NCBI GenBank assembly: GCA_020850015.1
Contig: JADZFF010000110.1
Coordinates: forward strand, 1-37,862
Origin: Bdellovibrionales bacterium
Lineage (GTDB): Bacteria > Bdellovibrionota > UBA1018 > JADZFF01
DNA length: 37,862 bases
Direction: 5' to 3'
The notes under the pieces were generated by a model. The model was not told the DNA's origin, did not search any database, and worked only from the letters and a program-made list of their open reading frames with translations. A program made the position numbers and the translations under genes. Position 1 is the first letter of the stretch, and each line of letters opens with the position of its first letter. Below, in pieces: positions 23,301-31,146 of the stretch.

Positions 23301-25009
23301 GGCCCGATGGTGTCGTAGGTCACGCTCCCGTCCACGCTCGAGGAGACCGTGTTGCCGTTTCCGGCGGGATCGCTCACCCGTCCCGGGTTCAAAACCGGGA
23401 TCAGCGTGCCGTTCGTGCCCACGGCGATCGCCCGGAGCGTGAAAACCGTGTCGTCGCCCGTATTGGTCACGCTCCAGACGACGGAGGTCGCGGTCCCCGT
23501 CTGTGTGACGTCCGCGGGAACAAAGGTTCCTGGATTGATGGGCTCGCTGAAGGCCACGGTGAACGCGATCGGCAGGACACTCTCGGGGTCGAGCTGGCCG
23601 CCATCCTGCTCGAGCGAAACGCTGGGCGCGAGGTCGTCGAAAAGCACGATGTTGTCCGTGCTGGCGGAGGACATGTTTCCGTTCCCGGCCAGGTCGGACA
23701 CGACGGATGCGAGAACCGAGGGGATCAGGGTGCCCGAAGTGGCGACTCCCGTCGCGCTCAGGGTGAAGTTGCGATCGTCGCCCGTGTTGCTGAGGGTCCA
23801 GACTACGCCCGTCGCGCTGCCGGTTTGCGTGATATCCGAGGCGTCGAAAGTTCCGGGGTTGATGGGTTCGCTGAACACCAGATCGAAGATCACGGGGAAC
23901 GAGTTCGTGGGATCGGCCTGGCCCCCGGCCTGGTTGAGCGAGATCGTCGGCGCCACGGTATCGTAGGTCACGGTGCCGTCCGCGCCCGTGGAGCCCGCGT
24001 TCAGGTTTCCCGAGGCGTCCGACACTGCGCCCGGGGGCAGGAAGGGGCGCAGCGTGCCCGGGCCGCTGGCCGCGTCCGCGTGCAGGGTGAAGTTGATGCC
24101 ATCCCCCAGGTTCGTGATTGTCCAGGTGACGCCCGGGGCGGACCCGAGCTGCTGGATATCGGAGGGAGTGAGCGTGGCGGGGGTGATGGGCTCGCTGAAG
24201 ACGAGGTCGAAGTCGGCGGAGAGGCTGTTCGTGGGATCGAGCTGAGCCGGCGCCTGCTGGAGCGTGGCGCTTGGCGCGAGCGAGTCGATGGTGAACATGC
24301 CCGGGGATTGCGAGATCGACGTGTTGCCGGCCTGGTCGCTCACGAGAATGCGTACCTCGAAGTCGGTGTCGTTGAGCATGGGGACGGTCCAGTCGAAGCT
24401 CCCGGTGTTGTCGGTTCCCGTGTGAATGGCGCTCCAGGCGCCTCCGTTGGCGCGTTCGATCCTCACGCCTCGGGCCGGGATCCCGCCCGCGTCGGACGCG
24501 CTCCATTGGATCGACGCGGTAACGCCGCCCGCGAGCAGCTCGCCGCCCAGCGGATACATGAGGCTCGCTACGGGCGCCACGGTGTCTTTTGTGAGCGGGA
24601 GATCCTGGCCCGGATCCGTCGGCTCGTCGCTCCACCGCGCGCGAAGGAGGAGGGGGCCGTCGGTGAGGCTCAGGTAGCTCGCCCCCACCGACCAGGTTCC
24701 GCCCGCGCAGTTGGTGCTCTGGTCCGGGAGGGTGCCTCCACCCGAGACGAGCGTGACGAGGAGCCCGCGCCCTTCGTCGGCGCAGGCGCCGCCCACCTGG
24801 AAGGTGGCGGCCGTGGAGGCATTCAGGAAAGAGGGGTGGGTGAGTCCCTGAAAGGAGAACTGGCCCGGCCCAAGCACCACGCCCAAGCCCGCCCCCGTGA
24901 CGTTGAATTCCGAAAGATCGGTGTTGAGGCAGCCCGAAAGCGCGAGGGAAGCCGCCAAAGCCGCCGCGGCTCCGGGTGTTGCCCAGGGTTTGAATGTCAG
25001 GCGGGCCAT
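20318..25009 (-). CDS. Very large lipoprotein with tandem Ig-like repeats and a C-terminal beta-helix
   Basis: The 1563-residue protein starts with a signal peptide and lipobox ALSGC (Cys27). Residues ~28-140 are an N-terminal domain and ~143-242 an Ig-like domain (DTVAPVASL, VSDQAGNTS). Five tandem Ig-like repeats of about 107 residues follow (about 243-780), each with an APxVxLxQxGGQxDP opening, FSEPINPxTF and a DPAGNxN end. One more beta domain precedes a C-terminal region (about 1100-1450) rich in asparagine and short turns (GTITHTNNAVTVNNGTSSR) that looks like a right-handed parallel beta-helix. A surface adhesion or glycan-binding role is likely; enzymatic activity cannot be judged. AGGA precedes the ATG. 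Confidence 0.88.
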   Translation of the reverse strand: MARLTFKPWATPGAAAALAASLALSGCLNTDLSEFNVTGAGLGVVLGPGQFSFQGLTHPSFLNASTAATFQVGGACADEGRGLLVTLVSGGGTLPDQSTNCAGGTWSVGASYLSLTDGPLLLRARWSDEPTDPGQDLPLTKDTVAPVASLMYPLGGELLAGGVTASIQWSASDAGGIPARGVRIERANGGAWSAIHTGTDNTGSFDWTVPMLNDTDFEVRILVSDQAGNTSISQSPGMFTIDSLAPSATLQQAPAQLDPTNSLSADFDLVFSEPITPATLTPSDIQQLGSAPGVTWTITNLGDGINFTLHADAASGPGTLRPFLPPGAVSDASGNLNAGSTGADGTVTYDTVAPTISLNQAGGQADPTNSFPVIFDLVFSEPINPGTFDASDITQTGSATGVVWTLSNTGDDRNFTLSATGVATSGTLIPSVLASVVSDLAGNGNMSSASTDNIVLFDDLAPSVSLEQDGGQLDPESVLPIAFTVAFSEPINPGTFVPADVTQTGTATSVVWSVTNTGDDTVFTLRAIAVGTNGTLIPVLNPGRVSDPAGNGNTVSSSVDGSVTYDTIGPSVTVNQAGGQLDPINTLPIVFTVVFSEPVNPTTFTSADLNNAGTASGITWSFASGDSQIWTISATAISSPGTLILGINSGTVQDPAGNSNAAGTSSDAMVTYDTTAPTVTIAQEGGQPDPTNALPINFTATFSEPINPASFTDIDIAEAGSADSLSWSIIHVSGQQIFTLRATGVGTQGGVVPTISAGMVTDPAGNPNTASSATDNSVEYDILAPSGLNLQLNGGAAETSGPALTVIAYSGDDASAERYVTFTPGCGSGGTWAPANATPFGMDLNTHLPGVYYVYARFRDPAGNLTSCISTSITMDVLLVEPVYGASPARWESYVRVNAPGSPIDQQPGTLCTGTETGKDPCVHSGGMFRVVTEEPSCAGLSMLDSEDAFIWRCEMRGGFATFLSSGFKHGKGLGHLIRSDRTGFKDLGVQLFGGALSATNSVPYRLWNNPVVPLDPSALSFPFNVYTLDATPGAGTIWALPDTVEVGGGFNLDADGISLTMLPGGSYGFDSLDSSNCASGTGDIAGANVRCVLAAGANKFLWIEGNFHAGVSLPHFGLLLQQAAQTRVQRFQYVGPSDAAVTRTGIQVNNTLSSNRGAILSDVQISRVRGSGSYGINLAGYGVILENASVSDTFYGIFAYAMDGADPMRLHQVRVSNANLGVNLQNPGNVLTGGTITHTNNAVTVNNGTSSRVAMTTTGRVSAFANNYIVNGSSTNTVLHQLVSYGPVRGLSIEGAANNTTLSDSAFARMGTGQILQKLGGTAGSLKLTGNLLLSDTSCGDSSGSPFAEFTASCAPAGVSDHTVHSLSLRLANSFYGPLGGADDDFAFEGIDSPYNLLTDWFDLANPFRAFGSTQTSHGMCATGETCGIYDWRLLSADTELLNRGVDPTSPEPPLLDGAACPVDGSATLSDISASTTYLRAAVEIPFDFKGNDNGLCESDEACLYTPNYGSYQGTGDLYANRCAFTDGFLANIALYGYPMNGVAGPLDASTSPPPGLGASRP
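22670..24283 (-). repeat. Five tandem ~322-bp coding repeats within the large lipoprotein
   Basis: Repeats begin near residues 243, 350, 458, 566 and 673 of the encoded protein, a spacing of about 107 codons. The plus strand shows recurring blocks such as GGGTTGATGGGCTCGCTGAA and close variants once per unit. The units are similar but not identical, so they are an old expansion rather than a recent duplication. They could still recombine to change repeat number. Confidence 0.8.
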
Positions 25010-25017
25010 AGGTTCCT

Positions 25018-25040
25018 AAAAAAGACGTCCTTCGGGGTCT
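25018..25040 (-). terminator. Terminator-like hairpin in the leader of the large lipoprotein gene
   Basis: Read on the minus strand, AGAC-CCC-GAA-GG-AC-GTCT forms a short imperfect hairpin followed directly by TTTTTT. It sits just before the AGGA ribosome-binding site of the 4.7-kb gene, so it would act as an attenuator rather than an end-of-gene terminator. The stem is weak and may have no function. Confidence 0.3.
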
Positions 25041-25211
25041 ATGGATCAACCAAGCAATGGTGACCACTTAAGTATACTATTGACGCTTTCTTCGGAGCGG
25101 GGAGTATTTTATTATTAAAAAACAGAAGGATATGGCTGCCCCTGTGTCAACTGGGCCCTGATTGCGGGCAGAACTCAGCTCGGACGGGATTACGCCAGGA
25201 TGAGGCGCGGA

Positions 25212-27704
25212 TTACCGTAGGGTGGCGCCGTTCAGAAGTAGCGTCAGGTCCGAATCGCGCCAGGGCCTCCGCATGGGTATGGGGAAGCGGACCGTAGCCC
25301 GGCCGGCAGAGTCGAATGCCGACTTCCTGATCGCGAGCGTGATCTGCTCCGGAGGGGCCCGCCTTTTTTCGTCCCATGCCACCAGGGTGGCGAGGAAGGT
25401 TTCGGGCAGGACGGCGGCCTCATCGGCGACGAGCTTGGCTTCAACCTGGCGCGGCCTCTTTCTCCGGGCCAGCGACTCCAGCCGGACGCCGGTGATCCGG
25501 TCTTCCGCGGCCGCCCAGTCGCGCCTTCCCTCAAGCGAGCCTTCTACCTGTACCCGGAGCCGGTGGTCGCAGACCTGGTTCAACAGGGACATGGGGAACT
25601 GGAAGGAGCCCGCGTTGGCGCGGATCGAGAGGCAGGAGGCTGTTCCGTGGAATGTGGCCTCGGACAGGCCGCCCCGATGGTCGAGCGTAGCCTCGAAGCC
25701 GAAGCGGCGGAACTTCATCTCCGCGCCCATGGCCGCGAGCCGGAAACCTCCTACGGCCCGGATCGCGCGGTCCTGGAGCGTACCTCTGAGGACGAAGGCC
25801 TTGCTGGGTTCGGACAGAATCCTTACACCGGCCTCGGTGGGCAGGGCAGGGAGCGCGAGGAGCGCGAAATCATCGTGTCCGGGCGCGCTCCCGAGGAGGG
25901 AGATTCGGAACCCCTGACCGTCGAGCGCCGCGGGAGTGTAGGTTTCGAGCGCCTCGGGCTGGTAGAGGAAGAGCGACTTCACTCCCCATGTGGCGCCCTC
26001 CAGATCCTCCGGGCCGCCGTTCAGGCCTCCGGAATGCGGAACGGTGTGGAACCGCGTCGTCCAAGCGAACGGCCTGCCCGCCCAGAAGGGCCGCAGCCGG
26101 TCGAGAAGCCAGCTCTTCTCCTGGTCGAGAACCCGTCCTCGCACTGTCAGACGGTACTCAGTGGAGGCGGAGTAGTGACGCTTCGGACGGACGTTGAGGG
26201 TACGTCCGTCCGAGGAAACCACGGCCTCGATTTCGACCTTGGGAGAAGTCTCGACTGTCACTTGATTCGGGTTCAGGACGGCTCTCGGATTCCAGCCGTT
26301 TTCGTCCACGGAGACCAGACGAAGGCGTAGGGGCTCGGCGAGGGCGAGCGCGGCGGCCGGCGCCTGGGAGTAACGGCCGAGCCGGTCCTGGACGCGGAGC
26401 ACGGGCTCGTCTTCGGCGACTCCGTCCGTGAACGCGGGAATGTCGGAGAACCCGCCGAACTCGCAGCGCGCGTCTCCGGGGTACCGCGGACAGGTCTCGA
26501 GCGGGAGGTCGTGGACCAGGCCTGAGTACGACCCGATCACCACCCTGCCGTCGGCGGTGACTGAGGCGGACGCGTCGAGATTGGCGCGGACCCCCCGATC
26601 CGTCGTTCGGAATGACCAGCGGCGCTCACCCGTGCTGAGTTCGAGCGCGTAGATTTTGCCGTTCTTCGCGCCAAAGAGCACGGCCCCGTCGCGCGTGATC
26701 ACCGGCGAACCTGCGACCCTGGACCCCGTGCGATAGACCCACAGCCGACGCCCGGTCCGCGAGTCCAGGCAGTACACCCCGCCGTCCAGGGAGCCGAAAA
26801 CGACCTTCCCGTCGTGAGTGGCGCCGGAGGAGTACACCTCGTCACCGGTTTTGTATGCCCAGGCGGGCGTCAGTCGCGCGCGTGGACCCCTGAGATCCAG
26901 ATCCACGGCGCGTATCGTTCCGTCCGAGACCCCGAAGAACAGGCGCCCATTGCCATCCGACGAAGGGGACGACTTGATGCTGTCCTTGAACTTCAGCCGC
27001 GCGAGCTCCCGGCCCGTGGACGGGTCGAGCACGTAGAGATTTCCGTCCAGGGATCCGAAGGCGAGCCAGCGGTTCGCCGGGTCCACCGCCGGGGACGACC
27101 AGATCATCATCCCCGTGCGGAAGGCCCAGCGTTCGCGGCCATTGCCGTCAAGCGCATAGAGGGTTCCGTTGTCCGAGCCGGCGTAGATCGTCCCGTCCGG
27201 CCCCACCTGCACGTTTCCCTCGAAAGAATTCACGACCGCGCCCGACTGGTGGGAGTCGTCGCTTGCGTGGTGGGCGTGGAAGAGCCACAGGCGGCGGCCG
27301 GTCACGCGGTCCACCGCGTGCAGGATCCCGTCGCCACCGGGGATGACGAGCTTGCCGTCCGGCGTGAGCGCCGATGCGGAGTCGATCAAGGAGTCGGCGC
27401 GATCCGTGAGGCGGTAAGTCCAGAGAGTGGTGCCTTCGGCGGAGATCGCGTAGAGATGCTTGTCGGACGAACCGACGTAGACGGTTCCCTCGGCGTCGCT
27501 CACGGCAGTAGCCCAGATCAGCCCAGAGGTTTCGGTCGTGCGTGGCAACCTGTGGGGATACGGCGACATCGCCTCTTCGCCGATCGACAGGGATGAGAAC
27601 CCGGTGTTCAGTGCGCCGTTTCGGAAGGTGGGCCACGCGTCAGCGGCGGTAGCGGGAGTCGAGGCGAGCACCAACAGGAGCATCGACAAAGAGTGGAGCG
27701 GCAT
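25212..27704 (-). CDS. Secreted PQQ-type beta-propeller protein
   Basis: The 830-residue protein has a signal peptide (cleavage near ATAADAWP). A beta-propeller of PQQ_2-like repeats covers about 50-400, with many VYVGSSDKHLYAISAEG, IYAGSDNGTLYALDGNGRE and VVFGSLDGGVYCLDSRTG blades. A beta-rich Ig-like section follows (about 430-570) and then an unassigned C-terminal region. No PQQ-dehydrogenase catalytic residues are recognisable, so a binding or scaffold role is more likely, as in BamB-like propellers. It has a good sigma70-type promoter 22 to 57 bases upstream but no clear ribosome-binding site. About 200 bases separate it from the large lipoprotein gene, which has its own AT-rich leader. 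Confidence 0.87.
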   Translation of the reverse strand: MPLHSLSMLLLVLASTPATAADAWPTFRNGALNTGFSSLSIGEEAMSPYPHRLPRTTETSGLIWATAVSDAEGTVYVGSSDKHLYAISAEGTTLWTYRLTDRADSLIDSASALTPDGKLVIPGGDGILHAVDRVTGRRLWLFHAHHASDDSHQSGAVVNSFEGNVQVGPDGTIYAGSDNGTLYALDGNGRERWAFRTGMMIWSSPAVDPANRWLAFGSLDGNLYVLDPSTGRELARLKFKDSIKSSPSSDGNGRLFFGVSDGTIRAVDLDLRGPRARLTPAWAYKTGDEVYSSGATHDGKVVFGSLDGGVYCLDSRTGRRLWVYRTGSRVAGSPVITRDGAVLFGAKNGKIYALELSTGERRWSFRTTDRGVRANLDASASVTADGRVVIGSYSGLVHDLPLETCPRYPGDARCEFGGFSDIPAFTDGVAEDEPVLRVQDRLGRYSQAPAAALALAEPLRLRLVSVDENGWNPRAVLNPNQVTVETSPKVEIEAVVSSDGRTLNVRPKRHYSASTEYRLTVRGRVLDQEKSWLLDRLRPFWAGRPFAWTTRFHTVPHSGGLNGGPEDLEGATWGVKSLFLYQPEALETYTPAALDGQGFRISLLGSAPGHDDFALLALPALPTEAGVRILSEPSKAFVLRGTLQDRAIRAVGGFRLAAMGAEMKFRRFGFEATLDHRGGLSEATFHGTASCLSIRANAGSFQFPMSLLNQVCDHRLRVQVEGSLEGRRDWAAAEDRITGVRLESLARRKRPRQVEAKLVADEAAVLPETFLATLVAWDEKRRAPPEQITLAIRKSAFDSAGRATVRFPIPMRRPWRDSDLTLLLNGATLR

Positions 27705-27732
27705 CGGGATTTTTCTCGCTTTCGCGACCCAG

Positions 27733-27761
27733 GTTTTAAAGACTCAAACGCCGCGCGTCAA
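27733..27761 (-). promoter_or_regulatory. Sigma70-type promoter for the PQQ-propeller gene
   Basis: On the minus strand TTGACG is followed by a 17-base spacer and TAAAAC, about 28 bases from the start codon. The -35 matches consensus at five of six positions and the -10 at four. It is the best-looking vegetative promoter in the window. Confidence 0.6.
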
Positions 27762-27805
27762 TTTGCGATCGCCAACGCGCCGTGAAGCATTTGGCCGCGG
27801 GCCCG

Positions 27806-27821
27806 GTGTCAGGCGCGACAC
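27806..27821. repeat. 16-bp intergenic near-palindrome, copy 2
   Basis: GTGTCAGGCGCGACAC has perfect GTGTC/GACAC arms with a six-base centre. It lies in the divergent intergenic region between the PQQ-propeller gene and the small secreted protein gene. It belongs with the copies at 20118 and 33778. Confidence 0.5.
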
Positions 27822-27951
27822 ATTCAGCCGGTGGTCAGGAGGCAAGACCTTGGACGCCGAGTCCGCGCATCCCTGCGAAGGGGGGGCGCTGCGGCTCCGT
27901 CCGGCTGGCACAACCCCTGCGATGGTTCCTGGAACAGTAAGGGGTTATTGC

Positions 27952-28335
27952 GTGAATCGAACCTTCGTTTCCCTCCTTTTTGGCGTGGCCTTGCCGGTGG
28001 CCTGCGCCGTGATCCCCAACGCGTCCGCCTCGTCCGCCCTGTTCTGCGGGCAGGACGCGAAGAGAGATCTCGTATCTGGTGACTGTGGTTCCTCCGGGGA
28101 GTCGGCCTCGGATCTCCTTTCGATGATGACCACGGCGCAAGAGTTGGCCTGCCTGGTGGAGAGCCAGGGCGACCGACCCCTGCGCGGCCCCATCGGCGAG
28201 GCGGCGATCCGCGCTCGGGTCGCCCAGCAGGAGCCCCCCGAGGGGGCCGGGCCGCCGATCGGTGATCCGGGGCATGCCGGCGCGGGCGACGGCGACGGAG
28301 ACGGCGGGGACCCGGAGCTCGGGTGGGAAGAATGA
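27952..28335 (+). CDS. Small secreted protein upstream of the putative regulators
   Basis: The likely start is the GTG at 27952, preceded by AAGGGG eight bases upstream, giving 127 residues. The ORF track start far upstream is not credible. A signal peptide (MNRTFVSLLFGVALPVACAV) precedes a short mature protein with a few cysteines and a Gly/Asp/Pro-rich tail (AGAGDGDGDGGDPE). No family is recognised. Its stop overlaps the ATG of the TPR-type regulator gene (ATGA), so the two are probably co-translated. Confidence 0.7.
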   Translation: MNRTFVSLLFGVALPVACAVIPNASASSALFCGQDAKRDLVSGDCGSSGESASDLLSMMTTAQELACLVESQGDRPLRGPIGEAAIRARVAQQEPPEGAGPPIGDPGHAGAGDGDGDGGDPELGWEE

Positions 28336-29954
28336 TGCCCCCCTCAGCTCAGGCCGAGAACGGGCTCGACGCTGAGATTCGCGGGATCCGTCTTCTGATC
28401 CAGGGCGGGCGGACCGAGGAGGCCGCCGCGGCTTTCACGAAGGCGCTCAAGAGGCGCATCAAGCGCCGGCACCTCCGTTGGCTCGCCAACATCGCCTGGC
28501 GCCTGGAGATGCCCGAGAAGGCGTTGTCTCTACTGGCCAGGCACGTCCGCTCCCATGGGCGCAAGGCGGCCGCGGACAAGTTCGAGAAGATGGAATACGG
28601 CGTCGCCCTGATTGAGGCGGGCGCTTACGACGAAGGCTTTGAGCTCCTCGGAGAGCTCACGCCCTCGGATTTCCCTGAATTGCTGCTCTTCCGTTCCTTC
28701 TACCACTTCCACCGGCACGATCACGCCGCGGCAATCCCCCTCCTGGAGGAACTCATCATGATCCCGGGGCGTCCGGGGCCGAACGGAAAGCTGAACGCGA
28801 AGATCTTCCTCGCAAGCGCGCTCGAGCACGCCGATGCGGACCTCGGTCGGGCGGCTCATCTGCTCGAAGAGGTGATCGCCGCCTCCACTCCCTCGATCCA
28901 CGGTTACGCCCATCGCAACGCGCTGCTGATCCTGGCCCAGGTCAGGGTCCACCAGGGGCTTCTGGACGAGGCCGAACGTGCCCTGGCCGGGCTCGAGTCG
29001 GTCTGCCGGAGCGAGAAAAATATCTTCGGAACGCTGCTTCTCCCGAAGTGGCGCGCCATCCTCGCCCTGCGTCGGGCTTCGAGCGCCGCCGATCGCCGAG
29101 AGGCGGCGCTCGCCCTGGAGGCCATCCGGGCCGGGCTCCGCGGAACGCCCAACGAGTGGCGCGCGCGCCGTTGCGATGCCGAGCTCGCGAGGTGTGCCGG
29201 GGATCGAGACGCGTTCCTTCGGGCCTACTTCGGAACTCCCGCCCTTCGGTACCGGGAGAAGATCGCGCGGGAACTGGGGTTCGAAGTGCCGGACTCGTAC
29301 CGCTTCACCCTCTTCTCCAAGCCTGGGAGCGAGGCGCCTGTCGTCGTTTCCGCGATCGACGGGATCAACACCGCGGGCGCCGCGCGTCTCCCGACAGGAG
29401 GGGCGCCGCAGCGGCTGTTCAGGGCGCTCTGCGCCGATTTCTATCGCGGGCTTCGGATCGCGGAGATCTGCGAGGCCCTTTACCCGGGGGAGTATTTCAA
29501 CCCGCAGAGCTCCCCGCTTCGGGCCCAGCAGGTGATTCGGAGGCTCCGAGATTGGTTCCGCCAGGCGGGAGTCCCTCTCGTGTTAACCACCCGGGCGAAC
29601 GTTTACCGCCTGGAGGCCACCGCGCCCTGCGAGATCGAGGTTCCTTCTCCGTCGGTGAAGAGAGCTCCCCGGCACGCCTTGCTCCTGGGGCTGATCGAGC
29701 GGTTCGGATTGGGCTGGTTTACGGCGGGAGATCTGGCCGCCGCCCGGGGCATGTCCTCCCGTTCCTCCCTCCGGCTCCTGAAGCAAGCGCTCGAGGCCGG
29801 GTTCCTGGAGCGAAAGGGGCGCACCCGCGGAGCCAGCTACCGCGTGCAGCCTTCCCCGGAACTGCTGCGGACTCTGGCCGACGAGGAGTGGTCCGCGTCG
29901 GGAACGAGTGCGTCGAACGCTGATTGGATCCAGCCGGAAAGCGTGGGGAAGTAG
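28332..29954 (+). CDS. TPR-like repeat protein with C-terminal winged-helix domains, putative regulator (long paralogue)
   Basis: The ~540-residue protein has no signal peptide. Residues ~5-300 are helical and TPR-like (GGRTEEAAAAFTKALKRR, AHRNALLILAQVRVHQGLLDEAERAL). Two winged-helix-like modules follow. The first (about 355-430) contains RLFRALCADFYRGLRIAEICEALYPGEYF and a strand pair ending NVYRLEA, like OmpR-type effector domains. The second (about 445-510) contains GWFTAGDLAAARGMSSRSSL, a helix-turn-helix. It resembles signal-binding transcription factors, but no response-regulator receiver is present. It is a paralogue of the next gene. The start could be the ATG at 28332 or 28335. Confidence 0.78.
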   Translation: MMPPSAQAENGLDAEIRGIRLLIQGGRTEEAAAAFTKALKRRIKRRHLRWLANIAWRLEMPEKALSLLARHVRSHGRKAAADKFEKMEYGVALIEAGAYDEGFELLGELTPSDFPELLLFRSFYHFHRHDHAAAIPLLEELIMIPGRPGPNGKLNAKIFLASALEHADADLGRAAHLLEEVIAASTPSIHGYAHRNALLILAQVRVHQGLLDEAERALAGLESVCRSEKNIFGTLLLPKWRAILALRRASSAADRREAALALEAIRAGLRGTPNEWRARRCDAELARCAGDRDAFLRAYFGTPALRYREKIARELGFEVPDSYRFTLFSKPGSEAPVVVSAIDGINTAGAARLPTGGAPQRLFRALCADFYRGLRIAEICEALYPGEYFNPQSSPLRAQQVIRRLRDWFRQAGVPLVLTTRANVYRLEATAPCEIEVPSPSVKRAPRHALLLGLIERFGLGWFTAGDLAAARGMSSRSSLRLLKQALEAGFLERKGRTRGASYRVQPSPELLRTLADEEWSASGTSASNADWIQPESVGK

Positions 29955-29991
29955 GGTCGGCGATCTCGCCAGGGATCTCGGTCCCTCTTGC

Positions 29992-30018
29992 ATGAAGGAG
30001 TGGCGATACTCCCTTCAT
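29992..30018 (+). promoter_or_regulatory. Hairpin covering the start codon of the short regulator paralogue
   Basis: ATGAAGGAGT and ACTCCCTTCAT form a 10-bp stem with one bulged base and a GGCGAT loop. The stem contains the only good ribosome-binding sequence (GAAGGAG) and reaches into the start codon at 30017. As RNA it could block translation; as DNA it could be an operator for the regulators. Confidence 0.45.
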
Positions 30019-30886
30019 GGAGCCGAAGAAACGCCTCGCTCTGCGGGCACTTCGCGAGACCCGAATCCGCCTGGCCGAAGAGGGCCCCGGGGCATTGACC
30101 CCGGACCATCGGGATAGCCTGAGGGAACAGCTGATCGCCACGGGCGAGTGGGAGCTCGCCCGCTCGTTCGATCTGGAGGTCGCGCGGGCGAGCGGCGATT
30201 CGGAGCTCTGGGCCAGGGTCTATTTCGGCACCCCGGGGCCCACGATGCGTCGGCGTCTCATTCTTGCTGCCGGCGCCCCTGTCCTGCCTGAGTACTTCGA
30301 CCGCCTGCTACGGCCCGAGGCGGGCAGGGCCAGCGTTTCCGAGGAGGAAGGAAGCCTTTCGCGCGTCTCGGTGGCCGACGGCTCGGACGGGGGCGGCGGC
30401 CCCGCTTTGCTGAGGCCAGGCCTCGGGCCCCAACGACTCCTGCAGTGCCTGGCCAGCGATTTTTACGCGCCTTTCCCACCGAGCCGGATCCAGCCGGTGG
30501 TTTTTCCTGGCGAGCGGTATCACCGCTTGTACTCGGCCGACCGGGTTCGGCATCTGGTACAGAGGCTGCGGCGAATCCTGGAAGACCGAGGCATTTCTCT
30601 GCGCGTCGTTGCGGGCTTCGGAGGCTACCGGCTGGCGGCGGGTTCTCGACCCTGCGTACTTCGGATCCCGAGGTACTGCCTGGACGCGCCCGACCTTCAG
30701 GCGATCCTTCCCGTGCAGGTGCTTGCCGGCCGCTACGGATCGCGGCGCTTCACGATCTCGGAAGCGGCGCTCGCCCTTCGTAGGCCCGTGCGTTCGGTGA
30801 ATCGGTTTCTCCATCGGGCGGCTGAGAGAGGTACGCTCAGGCGCGTCGGGTACGGTCACGAAACGCGGTTCGAGGTTCCTGGTTAA
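30017..30886 (+). CDS. Winged-helix putative regulator (short paralogue of the preceding gene)
   Basis: The 289-residue protein lacks the TPR-like array but aligns with the C-terminal half of its neighbour. YFGTPGPTMRRRL matches YFGTPALRYREKI, GPQRLLQCLASDFYAPFPPS matches APQRLFRALCADFYRGLRIA, and RHLVQRLRRILEDRGISL matches QQVIRRLRDWFRQAGVPL. A second helix-turn-helix (FTISEAALALRRPVRSVNRF) follows. It is therefore probably DNA-binding. The start codon is at the foot of a hairpin and there is no normally spaced ribosome-binding site. It lies 62 bases after its paralogue. Confidence 0.75.
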   Translation: MEPKKRLALRALRETRIRLAEEGPGALTPDHRDSLREQLIATGEWELARSFDLEVARASGDSELWARVYFGTPGPTMRRRLILAAGAPVLPEYFDRLLRPEAGRASVSEEEGSLSRVSVADGSDGGGGPALLRPGLGPQRLLQCLASDFYAPFPPSRIQPVVFPGERYHRLYSADRVRHLVQRLRRILEDRGISLRVVAGFGGYRLAAGSRPCVLRIPRYCLDAPDLQAILPVQVLAGRYGSRRFTISEAALALRRPVRSVNRFLHRAAERGTLRRVGYGHETRFEVPG

Positions 30887-30983
30887 GGCAAGCCCGATAA
30901 GCAGAAGCTCCGATCCCTCCACACGGCCTGCAACCATTCCTGGCCTTGCGCGGGCTCACGCAACGCACTAGCCTTTCAGAACG

Positions 30984-31140
30984 ATGCACTCCCGCGCTCT
31001 TGCCGTCCTGGTTGCCTCCACACCTCTGCTTCTGGGCTTTCCCACCTGCGGCCCCGGCCTGGTTCTTCCCGGCGACACCCCCGAGGAACTTTCCCCCTAT
31101 CACGAGCTCGTGCTCTCCCACGGTCCCATGGGATCGTGGC
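30984..31140 (+). pseudogene. 5' part of an interrupted LamG lipoprotein gene
   Basis: The reading frame starts MHSRALAVLV and runs into TCGPGLVLPG and YHELVLSHGPMGSWR. This parallels the intact LamG lipoprotein (SACGPGILAPG, YEDLILLHSPMAYWR). The match stops abruptly after the tryptophan-arginine pair, and six bases later lies the stop of a gene on the other strand. The matching 3' end is at 33480-33668. The interrupted gene also lost about 148 codons of the middle. Confidence 0.8.
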
Positions 31141-31146
31141 GGACCG

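Noticed and set aside
22670-24283. CRISPR array in the repeated region
   Set aside because: The periodicity is ~322 bp and in-frame coding, with diverged units; there are no short direct repeats with unique spacers.
22082-25063. 993-residue plus-strand ORF opposite the giant lipoprotein
   Set aside because: It is an antisense shadow of a repetitive high-GC gene, has no domain or signal, and its composition (Arg/Gly/Val/His) is that of a reverse-frame artefact.
22866-25067. 733-residue minus-strand ORF in another frame of the giant lipoprotein
   Set aside because: Arg/His/Pro/Gly-rich out-of-frame translation. The overlapping frame has a lipobox, clear Ig-like repeats and a ribosome-binding site.
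25079-25120. Plus-strand promoter (TTGACG with an AT-rich block)
   Set aside because: No plus-strand gene follows; the AT-rich stretch more likely serves the minus-strand leader of the giant lipoprotein gene.
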